DNA from: Alphaproteobacteria bacterium
GTDB taxonomy: Bacteria; Pseudomonadota; Alphaproteobacteria; UBA8366
Direction of reading: 5' to 3'
Assembly (NCBI GenBank): GCA_021774335.1
Contig: JAJFJD010000063.1
Location: forward strand, 1 to 64,000
DNA: 64,000 bases
This document shows, piece by piece, positions 25,239 to 33,764 of the stretch. The notes beneath the pieces were generated by a model. That model was not told the origin of the DNA, did not search any database, and worked only from the letters and a program-made list of their open reading frames with translations. The position numbers were made by a program, and so were the translations under genes. Position 1 is the stretch's first letter. Every line of letters begins with the position of its first letter.

Positions 25239-26257
25239 GCCGGTTTCGCGAAGGCTGAGCGATAGGCAAAGAGGGCGGGCGTGCCGCCGGTGTGCAGGAA
25301 TAGCACCCGGTTGGCCGGCTTGAACCGTCCTGCGCGGATCAGTCCGATCAACCCAGCAAAGCCCTTGCCCGAATACACCGGGTCGAGCAGCAGGCCTTCC
25401 AGCCGGCCGGCGAGGTCCACCGCTTCGGCCATGCCGTCTGTGATCAATCCGTATCCGTCACCCGCATAACCGGCGACCACTTCGATCCGCTCCGGCGGAA
25501 GGCGGTCGGTTATGTCCAGATAATCGCAGGTGTCGTGATATAGCCGCGTGACATCCGCATGCACCCGTTCGGGTTCGGCGTCGATGTCGATTCCAATCAC
25601 CGGCAGGTCCGGCGCCAGTGCGGTGACGCCCGCGAGAATACCGGCCTGCGTTCCGGCGCTGCCCGATGCGTGGACAATAGCGTCGATAGACAAACCGGCA
25701 TCGTTCAGTTGCTGAAGGAGTTCGACGACGAACTGCACGTAGCCCATCGTACCCAGCACATTCGAGCCGCCATACGGCACGATGTAGGGCTTCTTTCCCT
25801 CGCGGGTTAATCGGTCGGCGATACCCGGGAGGAGTGCGTTGCGGTCCGCGCCCCAGGCGATGGGTTCAAGGTTCGCGCCGAAAAGGCCGTCGAGGAAGAT
25901 ATTACCCGTTTCGTAGTAATCCGCATCGACCTTCGGCACGCGGCCGTCCATTACCGCCAAATGACAGCCAAGCCCGACTTTGGCACAGGCGGCCGCGGTC
26001 TGTCGGATGTGGTTCGACTGCGTGACGCCGCCCGACACGACCGTGTCCGCCCCTGTGGCTATGGCGTCGGCGAGCAGGAACTCCAGCTTCCGCACCTTGT
26101 TGCCGCCCATGCCGAGACCGGTGCAATCGTCGCGCTTCACGATAATCGATGGGCCGCCAACCCTGGCGGTAAGACGTTCCAGCCTCTCGATAGGTGTCGG
26201 CAGATGCGCCAGTTCCGCGCGGGGGAGGGCCGAAAGGGATTTTGCTAAATCGGTCAT
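25235..26257 (-). CDS. PLP-dependent D-cysteine desulfhydrase / ACC deaminase family
   Basis: A 340-residue fold-type II PLP enzyme. The catalytic Lys is in GMGGNKVRKLEFLLADA; other family blocks are VVSGGVTQSNHIRQTAAAC, HASGSAGTQAGI and DPVYSGKGFAGLIG. D-cysteine desulfhydrases and ACC deaminases share these, and sequence alone cannot separate them with certainty; the length and the SNHIRQTA block favour D-cysteine desulfhydrase, which yields pyruvate, ammonia and H2S. I chose ATG 26257; an in-frame GTG at 26278 is possible. It converges on the sulfatase gene and shares the CTAG stop. Confidence 0.8.
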   Translation of the reverse strand: MTDLAKSLSALPRAELAHLPTPIERLERLTARVGGPSIIVKRDDCTGLGMGGNKVRKLEFLLADAIATGADTVVSGGVTQSNHIRQTAAACAKVGLGCHLAVMDGRVPKVDADYYETGNIFLDGLFGANLEPIAWGADRNALLPGIADRLTREGKKPYIVPYGGSNVLGTMGYVQFVVELLQQLNDAGLSIDAIVHASGSAGTQAGILAGVTALAPDLPVIGIDIDAEPERVHADVTRLYHDTCDYLDITDRLPPERIEVVAGYAGDGYGLITDGMAEAVDLAGRLEGLLLDPVYSGKGFAGLIGLIRAGRFKPANRVLFLHTGGTPALFAYRSAFAKPA

Positions 26258-26384
26258 GCGTCGGTGCCGCCCGGGCACCCGTCGAAATCATTTGGCCCGC
26301 AGGTCATTTTGGGGTGCTCCATTGCTCATTGTCCCGAAAGCGAGACGTAACGTTCCGAAATCTGAAATTCCTTGCGCGGGTGTA

Positions 26385-26404
26385 GCGGATACGCCAATAT
26401 CCGC
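26385..26404. repeat. Palindrome in the intergenic region
   Basis: GCGGATA (26385-26391) and TATCCGC (26398-26404) form a perfect 7-bp inverted repeat with a 6-base spacer, upstream of the promoter-like box at 26453. It could be a regulator site for the dehydrogenase-thiolase operon. Confidence 0.35.
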
Positions 26405-26431
26405 CGCGCGATCCTGGCGGCCGCTCCCGAT

Positions 26432-26458
26432 TTGCCCCAGGGTGATATCCAATATAAT
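26432..26458 (+). promoter_or_regulatory. Candidate promoter of the dehydrogenase-thiolase operon
   Basis: A perfect TATAAT -10 box lies at 26453-26458. The best -35 is TTGCCC at 26432-26437 with a short 15-base spacer, so an activator may be needed. The resulting leader of about 50 bases holds a hairpin, GAGGCG (26477-26482) with CGCCTC (26489-26494), ending 20 bases before the GTG start and just before the AAGGAGG ribosome site. Confidence 0.5.
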
Positions 26459-26514
26459 AGAATTCAACAAGCCAAGAGGCGTCTCAACGCCTCGTGCTCG
26501 GATAAGGAGGGATT

Positions 26515-28041
26515 GTGTCGGTCGACGCGAATAAAGACGATCTTCTGATTGGTGTAAGCGGCGCGGGTGCCATGGGACGGGGTATCGTCCAGGTCGCTGC
26601 CGCGGGTGGCGTGAATGTCCGCCTTTTCGATATCAATGCCGACCAGTGCAAGGAAGCAGTCGATTTCATCGGCAAGATGCTCGGCCGGGCGGCGGATAAG
26701 GGCCGGATGGCCCAGGAAGACGCCGATGCGGCAATGGGCCGCATCGAGGTCGTCGCCGACGTCAAGGAGTTCGCGCCCTGCGACATCGTCATCGAGGCCG
26801 CGACGGAAAACCTCGAGATTAAGAAGAAGATCTTCGCTCAGCTCGAAGAGGTCGTGCGCGATGACGCGATCATCGCGACCAACACATCATCGCTTTCGGT
26901 GACGACGATTGCGTCGGCCTGCAAGCGGCCGCAACGGGTCGCCGGGTTCCATTTCTTCAATCCCGTGCCGTTGATGCGATTGGTCGAAGTTATCGAAGGC
27001 GTGCTGACCGAGGAATGGGTCGGCGATGCGCTGATGATCCTCGGCAAGCGGATGACGCGCGAGCCGGTCCGGGTGAAAGACGCGCCGGGTTTCCTGGTCA
27101 ACCAGGTCGGCCGCGGCTACAACATCGAATCTCAGCATATTCAGCATGAATGCGTCGCGGATTACGTCGACATCGACCGAATTCTGCGCGACGCGGCGGG
27201 CTTCCGGATGGGGCCGTTCGAATTGCTCGACCTGACCGCGCTCGACGTGACGCACCCGGCGACCGAGCTGATCTACAACCAGTTCTATCAGGAACCGCGC
27301 TACCGGCCGTCGTCGGTGATGCGCGCACGGCTGGAAGCCGGCATGCTTGGCCGCAAGGTCGGGCGCGGCTATTACGTTTATGAGGACGGCAAGCAGATCG
27401 TGCCGGACGAGGCGAGCGCGCCGAGTTATGACGGCCGCCCGGTCTGGATCAGCAAGGTTGAGGCCGAAGGCCACAATAAGTTGGCTGAGATCGTGCGTGC
27501 CTGCGACGGAAAGCTCGATACCGGCGACACGCCCGGCGCGGACTCGCTGATCCTGGTGACCCCGATTGGCGAGGATATCTCCACCACAGCGGCGGCGCAG
27601 GGGCTCGATCCCGCGCGAACGCTGGGCGTGGACACGCTGGTCGGGCTGGCGACGCGGCGCACGGTGATGACCAACCCGGCCACCGAGGCCGAGTATCGCA
27701 ATGCGGCGCATGGCCTGTTGAGCAACGACGGCGTGCCGGCCACCGTGATTCGGGATTGTCCGGGCTTCATCGGCCAGCGCATCATCTCGATGATCTGCAA
27801 TATCGGTTGCCAGATCGCGCAGTTCGGCACCGCAACGCCGGAAGACATCGATAAGGCCGTTGTGCTTGGCCTGAACTATCCGAATGGACCGCTGAAGTTC
27901 GGCGAAGTTCTAGGGGCGTCGAATGTGCTGCGCATTCTTGACGCGCTCTATCGCTTCTACGGCGATCCGCGCTATCGTCCCAGTCCATGGTTGCGCCGCC
28001 GCGCGATGTTGGGACTTTCCCTATTCAAGACCGAAATATAA
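26515..28041 (+). CDS. paaH: 3-hydroxyacyl-CoA dehydrogenase, PaaH-like
   Basis: A 508-residue NAD-dependent enzyme that oxidises 3-hydroxyacyl-CoA. GTG 26515 follows a strong AAGGAGG site. The Rossmann domain opens with SGAGAMGRGIVQVAAAGG and contains NTSSLSVTTIA and the catalytic-His block GFHFFNPVPLMRLVEVI. It has two consecutive C-terminal 3HCDH domains (about 190-290 and 405-500), the architecture of PaaH/PaaC-type 3-hydroxyadipyl-CoA dehydrogenases rather than short mitochondrial-type enzymes. It is followed 14 bases later by a PcaF/PaaJ-like thiolase, so the two should act in sequence on a C5-C6 dicarboxylyl-CoA or similar. Substrate is inferred. Confidence 0.85.
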   Translation: MSVDANKDDLLIGVSGAGAMGRGIVQVAAAGGVNVRLFDINADQCKEAVDFIGKMLGRAADKGRMAQEDADAAMGRIEVVADVKEFAPCDIVIEAATENLEIKKKIFAQLEEVVRDDAIIATNTSSLSVTTIASACKRPQRVAGFHFFNPVPLMRLVEVIEGVLTEEWVGDALMILGKRMTREPVRVKDAPGFLVNQVGRGYNIESQHIQHECVADYVDIDRILRDAAGFRMGPFELLDLTALDVTHPATELIYNQFYQEPRYRPSSVMRARLEAGMLGRKVGRGYYVYEDGKQIVPDEASAPSYDGRPVWISKVEAEGHNKLAEIVRACDGKLDTGDTPGADSLILVTPIGEDISTTAAAQGLDPARTLGVDTLVGLATRRTVMTNPATEAEYRNAAHGLLSNDGVPATVIRDCPGFIGQRIISMICNIGCQIAQFGTATPEDIDKAVVLGLNYPNGPLKFGEVLGASNVLRILDALYRFYGDPRYRPSPWLRRRAMLGLSLFKTEI

Positions 28042-28055
28042 GAGGAAGAAGGACA

Positions 28056-29261
28056 ATGTTGGACGCTTATCTCTACGCTGGAAAACGCACCCCCTTTGGC
28101 CGTCATGCCGGATCGCTGGCGAAAGTTCGCCCCGACGATATGTTGGCCAGCGCCATCAAGTCGGTCGTCGAGAACAATCCGATCAATGCGGAAGAGATCG
28201 AAGACGTCTATGTCGGCTGCGGCAACCAGGGCGGCGAAGACGCCCGTTGCGTTGCGCGCCATGCGCTCCTCCTTGCTGGGTTGCCGGAATCGGTGCCGGG
28301 CATGGTGTTCCAGCGCAATTGCGCCAGCGGGTTGAGCGCCATTTCTTCGGCGGCCCAGGCCATCACGGTCGGTGAAGCCGACATGATCGTTGCCGGCGGC
28401 GTCGAAAGCATGAGCCGCGCGCCCTTCGTTGTCGGTAAATCCGAGAACGCCTTCGGCCGTGACTTCAAGGTCTTTGACTCGACCATCGGCGACCGCTTCC
28501 CGAACCCGCGGATCCACAAGGAGTTCGGTGCGGATTCGATGCCGCAAACCGCCGATAACCTGGCCTCGGATTTCCAGATCACCCGCGAGGAAGCCGACAC
28601 CTTCGCGCTCGCGTCGCAGATGAAATACCAAGCGGGGAAGGAAGCCGGTTTCTTCGACGACGAGATCGATCCGGTCACCTATAACGGCGGCCGCAAGGTC
28701 GGCGACGTGACGGTCAGCGACGACGAACATCCGCGTGCGCAGACGACGATGGAGAGCCTGGCAAAGCTGCGCGTCCTGTTTGAGGACGGTGTCACCACGG
28801 CTGGTAACGCGTCGGGCGTGAACGACGGCGCGGTGGCAGTGCTCATCGGCAGCAAGGAGCTCGGCGAGCGCACCGGCATGAAGCCGATCGCGAAGATCCT
28901 GGCGACGGCAGCCGCCGGCGTCCCGCCGCGCATTATGGGCTTTGGCCCGGTTCCGGCGACGGAGAAAGCGCTGGCCCGCGCCGGCCTGACGCATAAGGAC
29001 CTAGACGTTATCGAGATCAACGAGGCCTTCGCCTCGCAGGTGCTGGCCTGCCTCAAGGGCATGGGCCTGCCGTATGACGACAGCCGCGTGAACATGAATG
29101 GCGGCGCCATCGCGCTCGGCCATCCGCTCGGCGCGTCCGGCCCCCGCATCGCCCTGACGGCAGCGCGGCAGTTGCAGCGCACCGGCGGCAAATACGCGCT
29201 TGCCACGCTCTGCGTGGGCCTCGGCCAGGGCGCGGCGATGATCATGGAACGCTGCGACTAA
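28056..29261 (+). CDS. Acetyl-CoA acyltransferase, PcaF/PaaJ-like thiolase
   Basis: A 401-residue thiolase cleaving 3-oxoacyl-CoA with CoA. Start ATG 28056 has an AGGAAGAAGGA site. The nucleophilic Cys is C89 in RNCASGLSAISSA; the other catalytic blocks are GGVESMSRAPF, EINEAFASQV, GGAIALGHPLGASG and TLCVGLGQGA. The insert GKSENAFGRDFKVFDSTIGD resembles beta-ketoadipyl-CoA thiolases. It is the second gene of an operon with the 508-residue dehydrogenase and is followed by an intrinsic terminator. Confidence 0.88.
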   Translation: MLDAYLYAGKRTPFGRHAGSLAKVRPDDMLASAIKSVVENNPINAEEIEDVYVGCGNQGGEDARCVARHALLLAGLPESVPGMVFQRNCASGLSAISSAAQAITVGEADMIVAGGVESMSRAPFVVGKSENAFGRDFKVFDSTIGDRFPNPRIHKEFGADSMPQTADNLASDFQITREEADTFALASQMKYQAGKEAGFFDDEIDPVTYNGGRKVGDVTVSDDEHPRAQTTMESLAKLRVLFEDGVTTAGNASGVNDGAVAVLIGSKELGERTGMKPIAKILATAAAGVPPRIMGFGPVPATEKALARAGLTHKDLDVIEINEAFASQVLACLKGMGLPYDDSRVNMNGGAIALGHPLGASGPRIALTAARQLQRTGGKYALATLCVGLGQGAAMIMERCD

Positions 29262-29276
29262 TTTCCCTTTAGCGAT

Positions 29277-29310
29277 CCCCGTGCTGGTATTTCCGGCACG
29301 GGGATTTATT
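29277..29310 (+). terminator. Intrinsic terminator after the thiolase gene
   Basis: CCCCGTGCTGG (29277-29287) pairs with CCGGCACGGGG (29293-29303) over a TATTT loop, with one G-U pair, and is followed by ATTTATTTT. It ends the dehydrogenase-thiolase transcript 16 bases after the stop. Confidence 0.88.
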
Positions 29311-29377
29311 TTGGCTACTATGTGACAGCGTTGCCGGTGCCTCGGCGGCGCGAGAAACCGTGAGAGGATGCTTCCCC

Positions 29378-30562
29378 GTGTCGGAATTGAGACCTGACTT
29401 CGCCTGGGACGACCCGTTCCTGCTGGACGATCAACTGACCGAGGACGAACGCCAGATCCGCGACGTGGCGCGCGATTTTGCTCAGGAACGGTTGATGCCG
29501 AAAATCCTCGAATGGAACCGGCACGAAACTTTCGATCCCGAGATCATGAAGGAACTCGGTGAGTTGGGATTCCTGGGTGCGAACATTCCCGAATACGGCT
29601 GCGCCGGGATCGGCTTCGTTGCCTACGGTCTGATCGCCCGGGAGTTGGAGCGGGTCGACACGGCTTTCCGGTCGGGCGTCGGCGTGCAGTCCGGTCTCGT
29701 CATGGCGCCGATCTATCAATACGGCAGCGACGACCAGAAAGAAAATTACCTGCCCGGCTTGCGCGACGGCACGTCGATCGGCTGTTTCGGCCTGACCGAG
29801 CCGGACCACGGCTCCGACGCCGGCAGCATGACGACGCGGGCGCGGTCGGTGGACGGCGGCTACAAGCTCAGCGGCACCAAGCAATGGATCACCCATTCGC
29901 CGATCGCAGACTTGTTCCTGGTCTGGGCCAAGGACGATGACGGCAAGGTCGGCGGCTTCCTGATCGAGAAGGGTGCCAAGGGCCTCGACAATCCGAAGAT
30001 CGAGGGCAAGTTCTCGGTCCGTGCGTCCCCGACCGGCTTCATCATGATGGACGACGTCTTCGTGCCGGAGGAGAACCGCCTGCCGGAGGCACGCGGCCTT
30101 GGCGCGCCGCTGTCCTGTCTCAACAATGCACGCTTCGGCATCTGCTGGGGTGCCATGGGTGCCGCCGAGTTCTGCTGGCATGCGTCCCGGCAATACACGC
30201 TCGACCGGACGCAGTTCGGCCGGCCGCTGGCGGCGACGCAGCTCGTTCAGAAGAAACTCGCCGACATGCAGACCGAGATCACGCTCGGCCTGCAGGGCGC
30301 GTACCGGATCAGCCGGATGCGTGAGGAAGGCACCGTCAGTTCCGAGGCAATCTCGCTGGTGAAACGCAACAACACCGGCAAGGCGCTGGATATCGCCCGC
30401 GTCGCCCGGGACATGCACGGCGCCAACGGCATCGTCGACGAATTCCACGTGATCCGTCACATGATGAACATGGAGACGATCAACACGCTGGAAGGCACCT
30501 ACGACATCCACACGCTGATTCTCGGACGTTCGCAGACCGGTATTCAGGCGTTTACCGGCTGA
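29378..30562 (+). CDS. gcdH: Glutaryl-CoA dehydrogenase
   Basis: A 394-residue acyl-CoA dehydrogenase of the glutaryl-CoA branch, which oxidises and decarboxylates glutaryl-CoA to crotonyl-CoA in lysine and tryptophan breakdown. GTG 29378 is placed 9 bases after AGAGGA; a GTG at 29360 would skip that site. Family hallmarks are the N-terminal FAWDDPFLLDDQLTEDERQI, the FAD block GCFGLTEPDHGSDAGSM, and the C-terminal NTLEGTYDIHTLILGRSQTG, whose Glu is the catalytic base. It sits just downstream of the PaaH/thiolase operon but behind a terminator, so it is its own unit. Confidence 0.88.
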   Translation: MSELRPDFAWDDPFLLDDQLTEDERQIRDVARDFAQERLMPKILEWNRHETFDPEIMKELGELGFLGANIPEYGCAGIGFVAYGLIARELERVDTAFRSGVGVQSGLVMAPIYQYGSDDQKENYLPGLRDGTSIGCFGLTEPDHGSDAGSMTTRARSVDGGYKLSGTKQWITHSPIADLFLVWAKDDDGKVGGFLIEKGAKGLDNPKIEGKFSVRASPTGFIMMDDVFVPEENRLPEARGLGAPLSCLNNARFGICWGAMGAAEFCWHASRQYTLDRTQFGRPLAATQLVQKKLADMQTEITLGLQGAYRISRMREEGTVSSEAISLVKRNNTGKALDIARVARDMHGANGIVDEFHVIRHMMNMETINTLEGTYDIHTLILGRSQTGIQAFTG

Positions 30563-30573
30563 CACACGCCTGC

Positions 30574-30640
30574 CACTCCCGCTGAAGCGGGTCCAGTCGG
30601 TACGTGGGATGGATTCCCGCTTTCGCGGGAATGACGGTAG
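30574..30640. repeat. REP-like intergenic palindromic element
   Basis: Two palindromic cores, CCCGCTGAAGCGGG (30578-30591) and TTCCCGCTTTCGCGGGAA (30614-30631), lie head to tail in a short element ending in TGACGG. This is the widespread dispersed repeat whose reverse strand encodes the familiar SFPRKRES peptide. It lies between gcdH and the GST gene. Only one copy is in the window. It has no transposase and is presumably moved by a RAYT-type enzyme elsewhere. Confidence 0.7.
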
Positions 30641-30679
30641 AGTTTGAGATCGGACACGGCGTCTATCTGGGAGAAGCCC

Positions 30680-31312
30680 ATGCTCAAACTCTACAGCGCA
30701 CCCTTTAACTCCGCCGGTCAACGGGTGCGGACGGCGCTGCATCTTAAGAGCGTGCCGTTCGAGTTCATCTCGGTGCCGGAGATCGGCTGGGACGCGTATC
30801 GCGAGATCAATCCGCAAGCGTTGATGCCGACGTTGGACGTCGATGGGGAGCTATTCGCGCAATCCACCGCCATCCTCGACTATATCGAAGAGACCTATCC
30901 CGATCCGCCGCTGCTGCCCGCCGATCCGATCGAACGCGGCCGCGTGCGCGCCTTTGCCCAGCATATCGCCTGCGACATGCACCCGCTGCATGTGACCCGG
31001 GTGCGGAAACGGCTGATCGAGCAGTTCGGCGCGACGGAAGAACAGACCCATGAATGGTATCGTCACTGGATGACCACCGGCCTGACCGCGTTGGAGGAGT
31101 TGTTACGCCGCCGGCCCGTCGCGACGCCCTATTGCTACGGTGAGAGCCCGACCATGGCCGATCTGTACCTGGTGCCGCAGGTGATGAACGGCCGCCGCTA
31201 CAAGACCGACTTCACGCCCTTTCCTTTGATCGTCGCCATTGACGAGGCCTGCCGTGCGTTGCCTGCGTTTCAGGCGGGCATGCCGGAAAACCAGCCCGGG
31301 TTTACCGAATAA
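30680..31312 (+). CDS. maiA: Zeta-class glutathione S-transferase, maleylacetoacetate isomerase-like
   Basis: A 210-residue two-domain GST with GGGAGA before ATG 30680. The thioredoxin-like domain (1-80) starts LKLYSAPFNSAGQRVRTALH and has the glutathione-binding block LFAQSTAILDYIEETYP. The helical domain includes HIACDMHPLHVTRVRKRL, a hallmark of maleylacetoacetate isomerases (ACDIHPL type), which convert maleylacetoacetate to fumarylacetoacetate in tyrosine breakdown. The usual SSxxxR start motif is altered (NSAGQR). No homogentisate genes lie beside it, so the exact substrate is uncertain. Confidence 0.75.
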   Translation: MLKLYSAPFNSAGQRVRTALHLKSVPFEFISVPEIGWDAYREINPQALMPTLDVDGELFAQSTAILDYIEETYPDPPLLPADPIERGRVRAFAQHIACDMHPLHVTRVRKRLIEQFGATEEQTHEWYRHWMTTGLTALEELLRRRPVATPYCYGESPTMADLYLVPQVMNGRRYKTDFTPFPLIVAIDEACRALPAFQAGMPENQPGFTE

Positions 31313-31381
31313 CCCGGATCGGGCTGGCAAAGCCGCAGCCATGCCGTAGCATGCCGGTCGGACCCATCGACAGACGGCGCC

Positions 31382-32188
31382 ATGAAATTCATCCACGTCA
31401 CCGACCCGCATATCGTCAAGCCGGGAAAGACGCTGTTCGGCCTCGATGTGCACGAACGGCTGGCGAAATGCATCGAGAGCATCAACGCCAATCATGCCGA
31501 CGCCGAGTTCTGCATCTGGACCGGCGACATCGTACATTGGGGCGATCATGAGTCGTATCACCATTTCCGGGACGCCGTGTCGGCTTTGGGGATGCCGAGC
31601 CATCTGGTGATGGGCAACCATGATAAGCGCGAGAGCCTGCTCGACGTCTTCCCCGATACGCCTGTTGATGCGAACGGCTTCGTGCAATATGCGCTCGACG
31701 TATCGGAGGGCCGGTTTCTAATTCTCGATACGGTGCAGGCGGGGACGCATTCGGGCGAGTTGTGCGACGCGCGGCTTGACTGGCTCGAAGCCCAGCTTGC
31801 GGAAGCGTCGGACCGCAGCGTTTACATTTTCATGCATCACCCGCCGATGCGCGTCGGCATGGCGGGTATGGACAGCATGCGGCTTGCCGGGGTCGACCGG
31901 TTCGTCGAGGCCGTGACCGGTTGCGACAATATCCAACATCTCTTCTGCGGCCATTTGCACAGGCCGATCCACGGGTCGTGGCGGGGCATCCCGTTTTCGA
32001 CCCTGAGGGCGACCAGCCATGCCTTCAAGCTGTCGCTCGGCCCGGACTATGAATTAGTGACCACAAAGGAGAATCCCGGTTACGCGGTCGTGCTCGTCAA
32101 AGATGGCGCAACGGTCATCCACGATCACAGTTATTTGGAGGAAGGGCCGGAATTCGAATACAAAAGGAAATCAAAGGACTCTGCGTAG
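31382..32188 (+). CDS. Calcineurin-like phosphodiesterase, GpdQ/CpdA type
   Basis: A 268-residue cytosolic metallophosphoesterase. Motifs in order are TDPH, GDIVHWGDHE, GNHDKRE, FMHHPPMRVGMAGMDS and CGHLHRP, giving a complete dinuclear metal site. The overall layout, including the SxxAGTHSGEL region and MHHPP-x-x-VGMAGMD, resembles glycerophosphodiesterase GpdQ more than a cAMP enzyme, but both share the family. It starts 69 bases after the GST gene and 22 bases before the carboxyltransferase, on the same strand, so a shared transcript is possible. Confidence 0.8.
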   Translation: MKFIHVTDPHIVKPGKTLFGLDVHERLAKCIESINANHADAEFCIWTGDIVHWGDHESYHHFRDAVSALGMPSHLVMGNHDKRESLLDVFPDTPVDANGFVQYALDVSEGRFLILDTVQAGTHSGELCDARLDWLEAQLAEASDRSVYIFMHHPPMRVGMAGMDSMRLAGVDRFVEAVTGCDNIQHLFCGHLHRPIHGSWRGIPFSTLRATSHAFKLSLGPDYELVTTKENPGYAVVLVKDGATVIHDHSYLEEGPEFEYKRKSKDSA

Positions 32189-32210
32189 AAATAGGGGCGG
32201 CGGAACAGGG

Positions 32211-33764
32211 ATGAGTTGGCAAAAAGAAATCGACGAGTTGCGGCATCGCGAGGCGCTCGCCAAGAAGATGGGCGGCAAGGAGAAGATCGCCCGGCACCAT
32301 AACCAGGGCAAGCTGACGGTGCGCGAGCGGATCGACCGCCTGGTCGATCCCGGCAGCTTCCATGAGATCGGCACCGCGACCGGCGTCTCGGAATATGACG
32401 ACGACGGCAAGCTCAAGGACATGACTCCGACCAATTATCTGTTCGGTCATGCGCGGCTCGACGGGCGGCGCGTTGTCATTGCGGGCGACGACTTCACCGT
32501 GCGCGGCGGGGCGAATGACGCGGGCAATTTTGAAAAGGCGCTGGCGTCCGAGCGGATGGCGCGCGACCTGCGCCTGCCGATCGTGCGCCTGATCGACGGC
32601 ACCGGTGGGGGCGGGTCGGTCAAGAATATCGAGACCAAGGGCCACACCCTGCTGCCGGGCTACGACGGGCGCAAATGGGTCTACATGGTGGAGAATTTGG
32701 CAACCGTGCCGGTGGTATCGCTGGCGCTTGGCTCGACCGCCGGGCTCGGCGCGGCGCGGGTGGCTGCGAGCCATTACTCGGTCATCGTCAAGGAAACCGC
32801 ACAGATGTTCGTTGCCGGACCGCCGGTGGTCGCGCGGATCGGACAGGACCTGAGTAAGAACGAACTCGGCGGCAGCGAAATCCACACGCGCAATGGCGCG
32901 ATCGACGACGAGGCGGAGAGCGAGGCCGATGCCTTCGACCGGGCGCGCAAGTTCTTGTCCTATTTGCCGCCGAATGTCTATGAAGCGCCGCCGCGCGGCC
33001 CACAGGAAGACGATCCGGAGCGCAAGGACGATTGGCTGATCTCCGCGATCCCGCGCAACCGCCGCCGCGTCTACAAGATGCGGCCGATCATCGAGTCCGT
33101 TGTCGACCAGGGATCGTTCTTCGAGATCGGCGCAAAATGGGGTCGCTCGATGGTCACCGGCTTCGCCCGGCTCGACGGTTGGCCGGTCGCGGTGATGGCG
33201 AACGACCCGTATCACTATGCCGGGGCGTGGACGGCGTCAGCGTCGGAAAAGGTGCAGCGCTTCGTCGACCTGGCCGAGGTGTTTCACCTGCCGATGGTGC
33301 ATCTGGTGGACAACCCCGGCTTCCTCGTCGGCCTGCAAGCCGAGCAGGAAGGCACGATCCGCTATGGTGCCAAGGCGCTCTCGGCGGTGTTCCAGTCGAC
33401 GATTCCGTGGGCCACGGTCATCGTGCGCAAGGCCTTCGGCGTTGCCGGGTCGGGCCATATGAACCCGGATCGCTACTGCATTCGCGCCGCGTGGCCGTCC
33501 GGCGATTGGGGATCGCTGCCGATGGAAGGCGGGATCGAGGCCGCCTACAAGGCGGATATCGCCGCGGCGGATGACCCGGCGGCGCGTCTGACGGAGATTG
33601 AGGAGCGGCTGGAAAAACTGCGCTCGCCACTCCGCAGCGCCGAGCGCTTCATGCCCGAAGAAATGATCGACCCCCGCGACACCCGACCGATGCTCTGCGA
33701 CTTCGCGGAGATGGCGGCCCCCTTGCGGGTACCGGGGAAACGGGCGTTCGGGTTCAGGCCCTAA
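32211..33764 (+). CDS. Acyl-CoA carboxylase carboxyltransferase subunit (second copy)
   Basis: A 517-residue carboxyltransferase, start ATG 32211 (CAGGG site; the frame upstream overlaps the phosphodiesterase gene). N-half blocks are GKLTVRERIDRLVDPGSFHE and LIDGTGGGGSVKNIETKG; C-half blocks are HLVDNPGFLVGLQAEQEGTI and AFGVAGSGHMNPDRYCIRAA. It is only a distant relative of the copy at 4492 and probably has a different acyl-CoA. No biotin carboxylase or carrier gene is adjacent. Its stop lies 11 bases inside the 3' end of the convergent enolase-superfamily gene. Confidence 0.8.
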   Translation: MSWQKEIDELRHREALAKKMGGKEKIARHHNQGKLTVRERIDRLVDPGSFHEIGTATGVSEYDDDGKLKDMTPTNYLFGHARLDGRRVVIAGDDFTVRGGANDAGNFEKALASERMARDLRLPIVRLIDGTGGGGSVKNIETKGHTLLPGYDGRKWVYMVENLATVPVVSLALGSTAGLGAARVAASHYSVIVKETAQMFVAGPPVVARIGQDLSKNELGGSEIHTRNGAIDDEAESEADAFDRARKFLSYLPPNVYEAPPRGPQEDDPERKDDWLISAIPRNRRRVYKMRPIIESVVDQGSFFEIGAKWGRSMVTGFARLDGWPVAVMANDPYHYAGAWTASASEKVQRFVDLAEVFHLPMVHLVDNPGFLVGLQAEQEGTIRYGAKALSAVFQSTIPWATVIVRKAFGVAGSGHMNPDRYCIRAAWPSGDWGSLPMEGGIEAAYKADIAAADDPAARLTEIEERLEKLRSPLRSAERFMPEEMIDPRDTRPMLCDFAEMAAPLRVPGKRAFGFRP

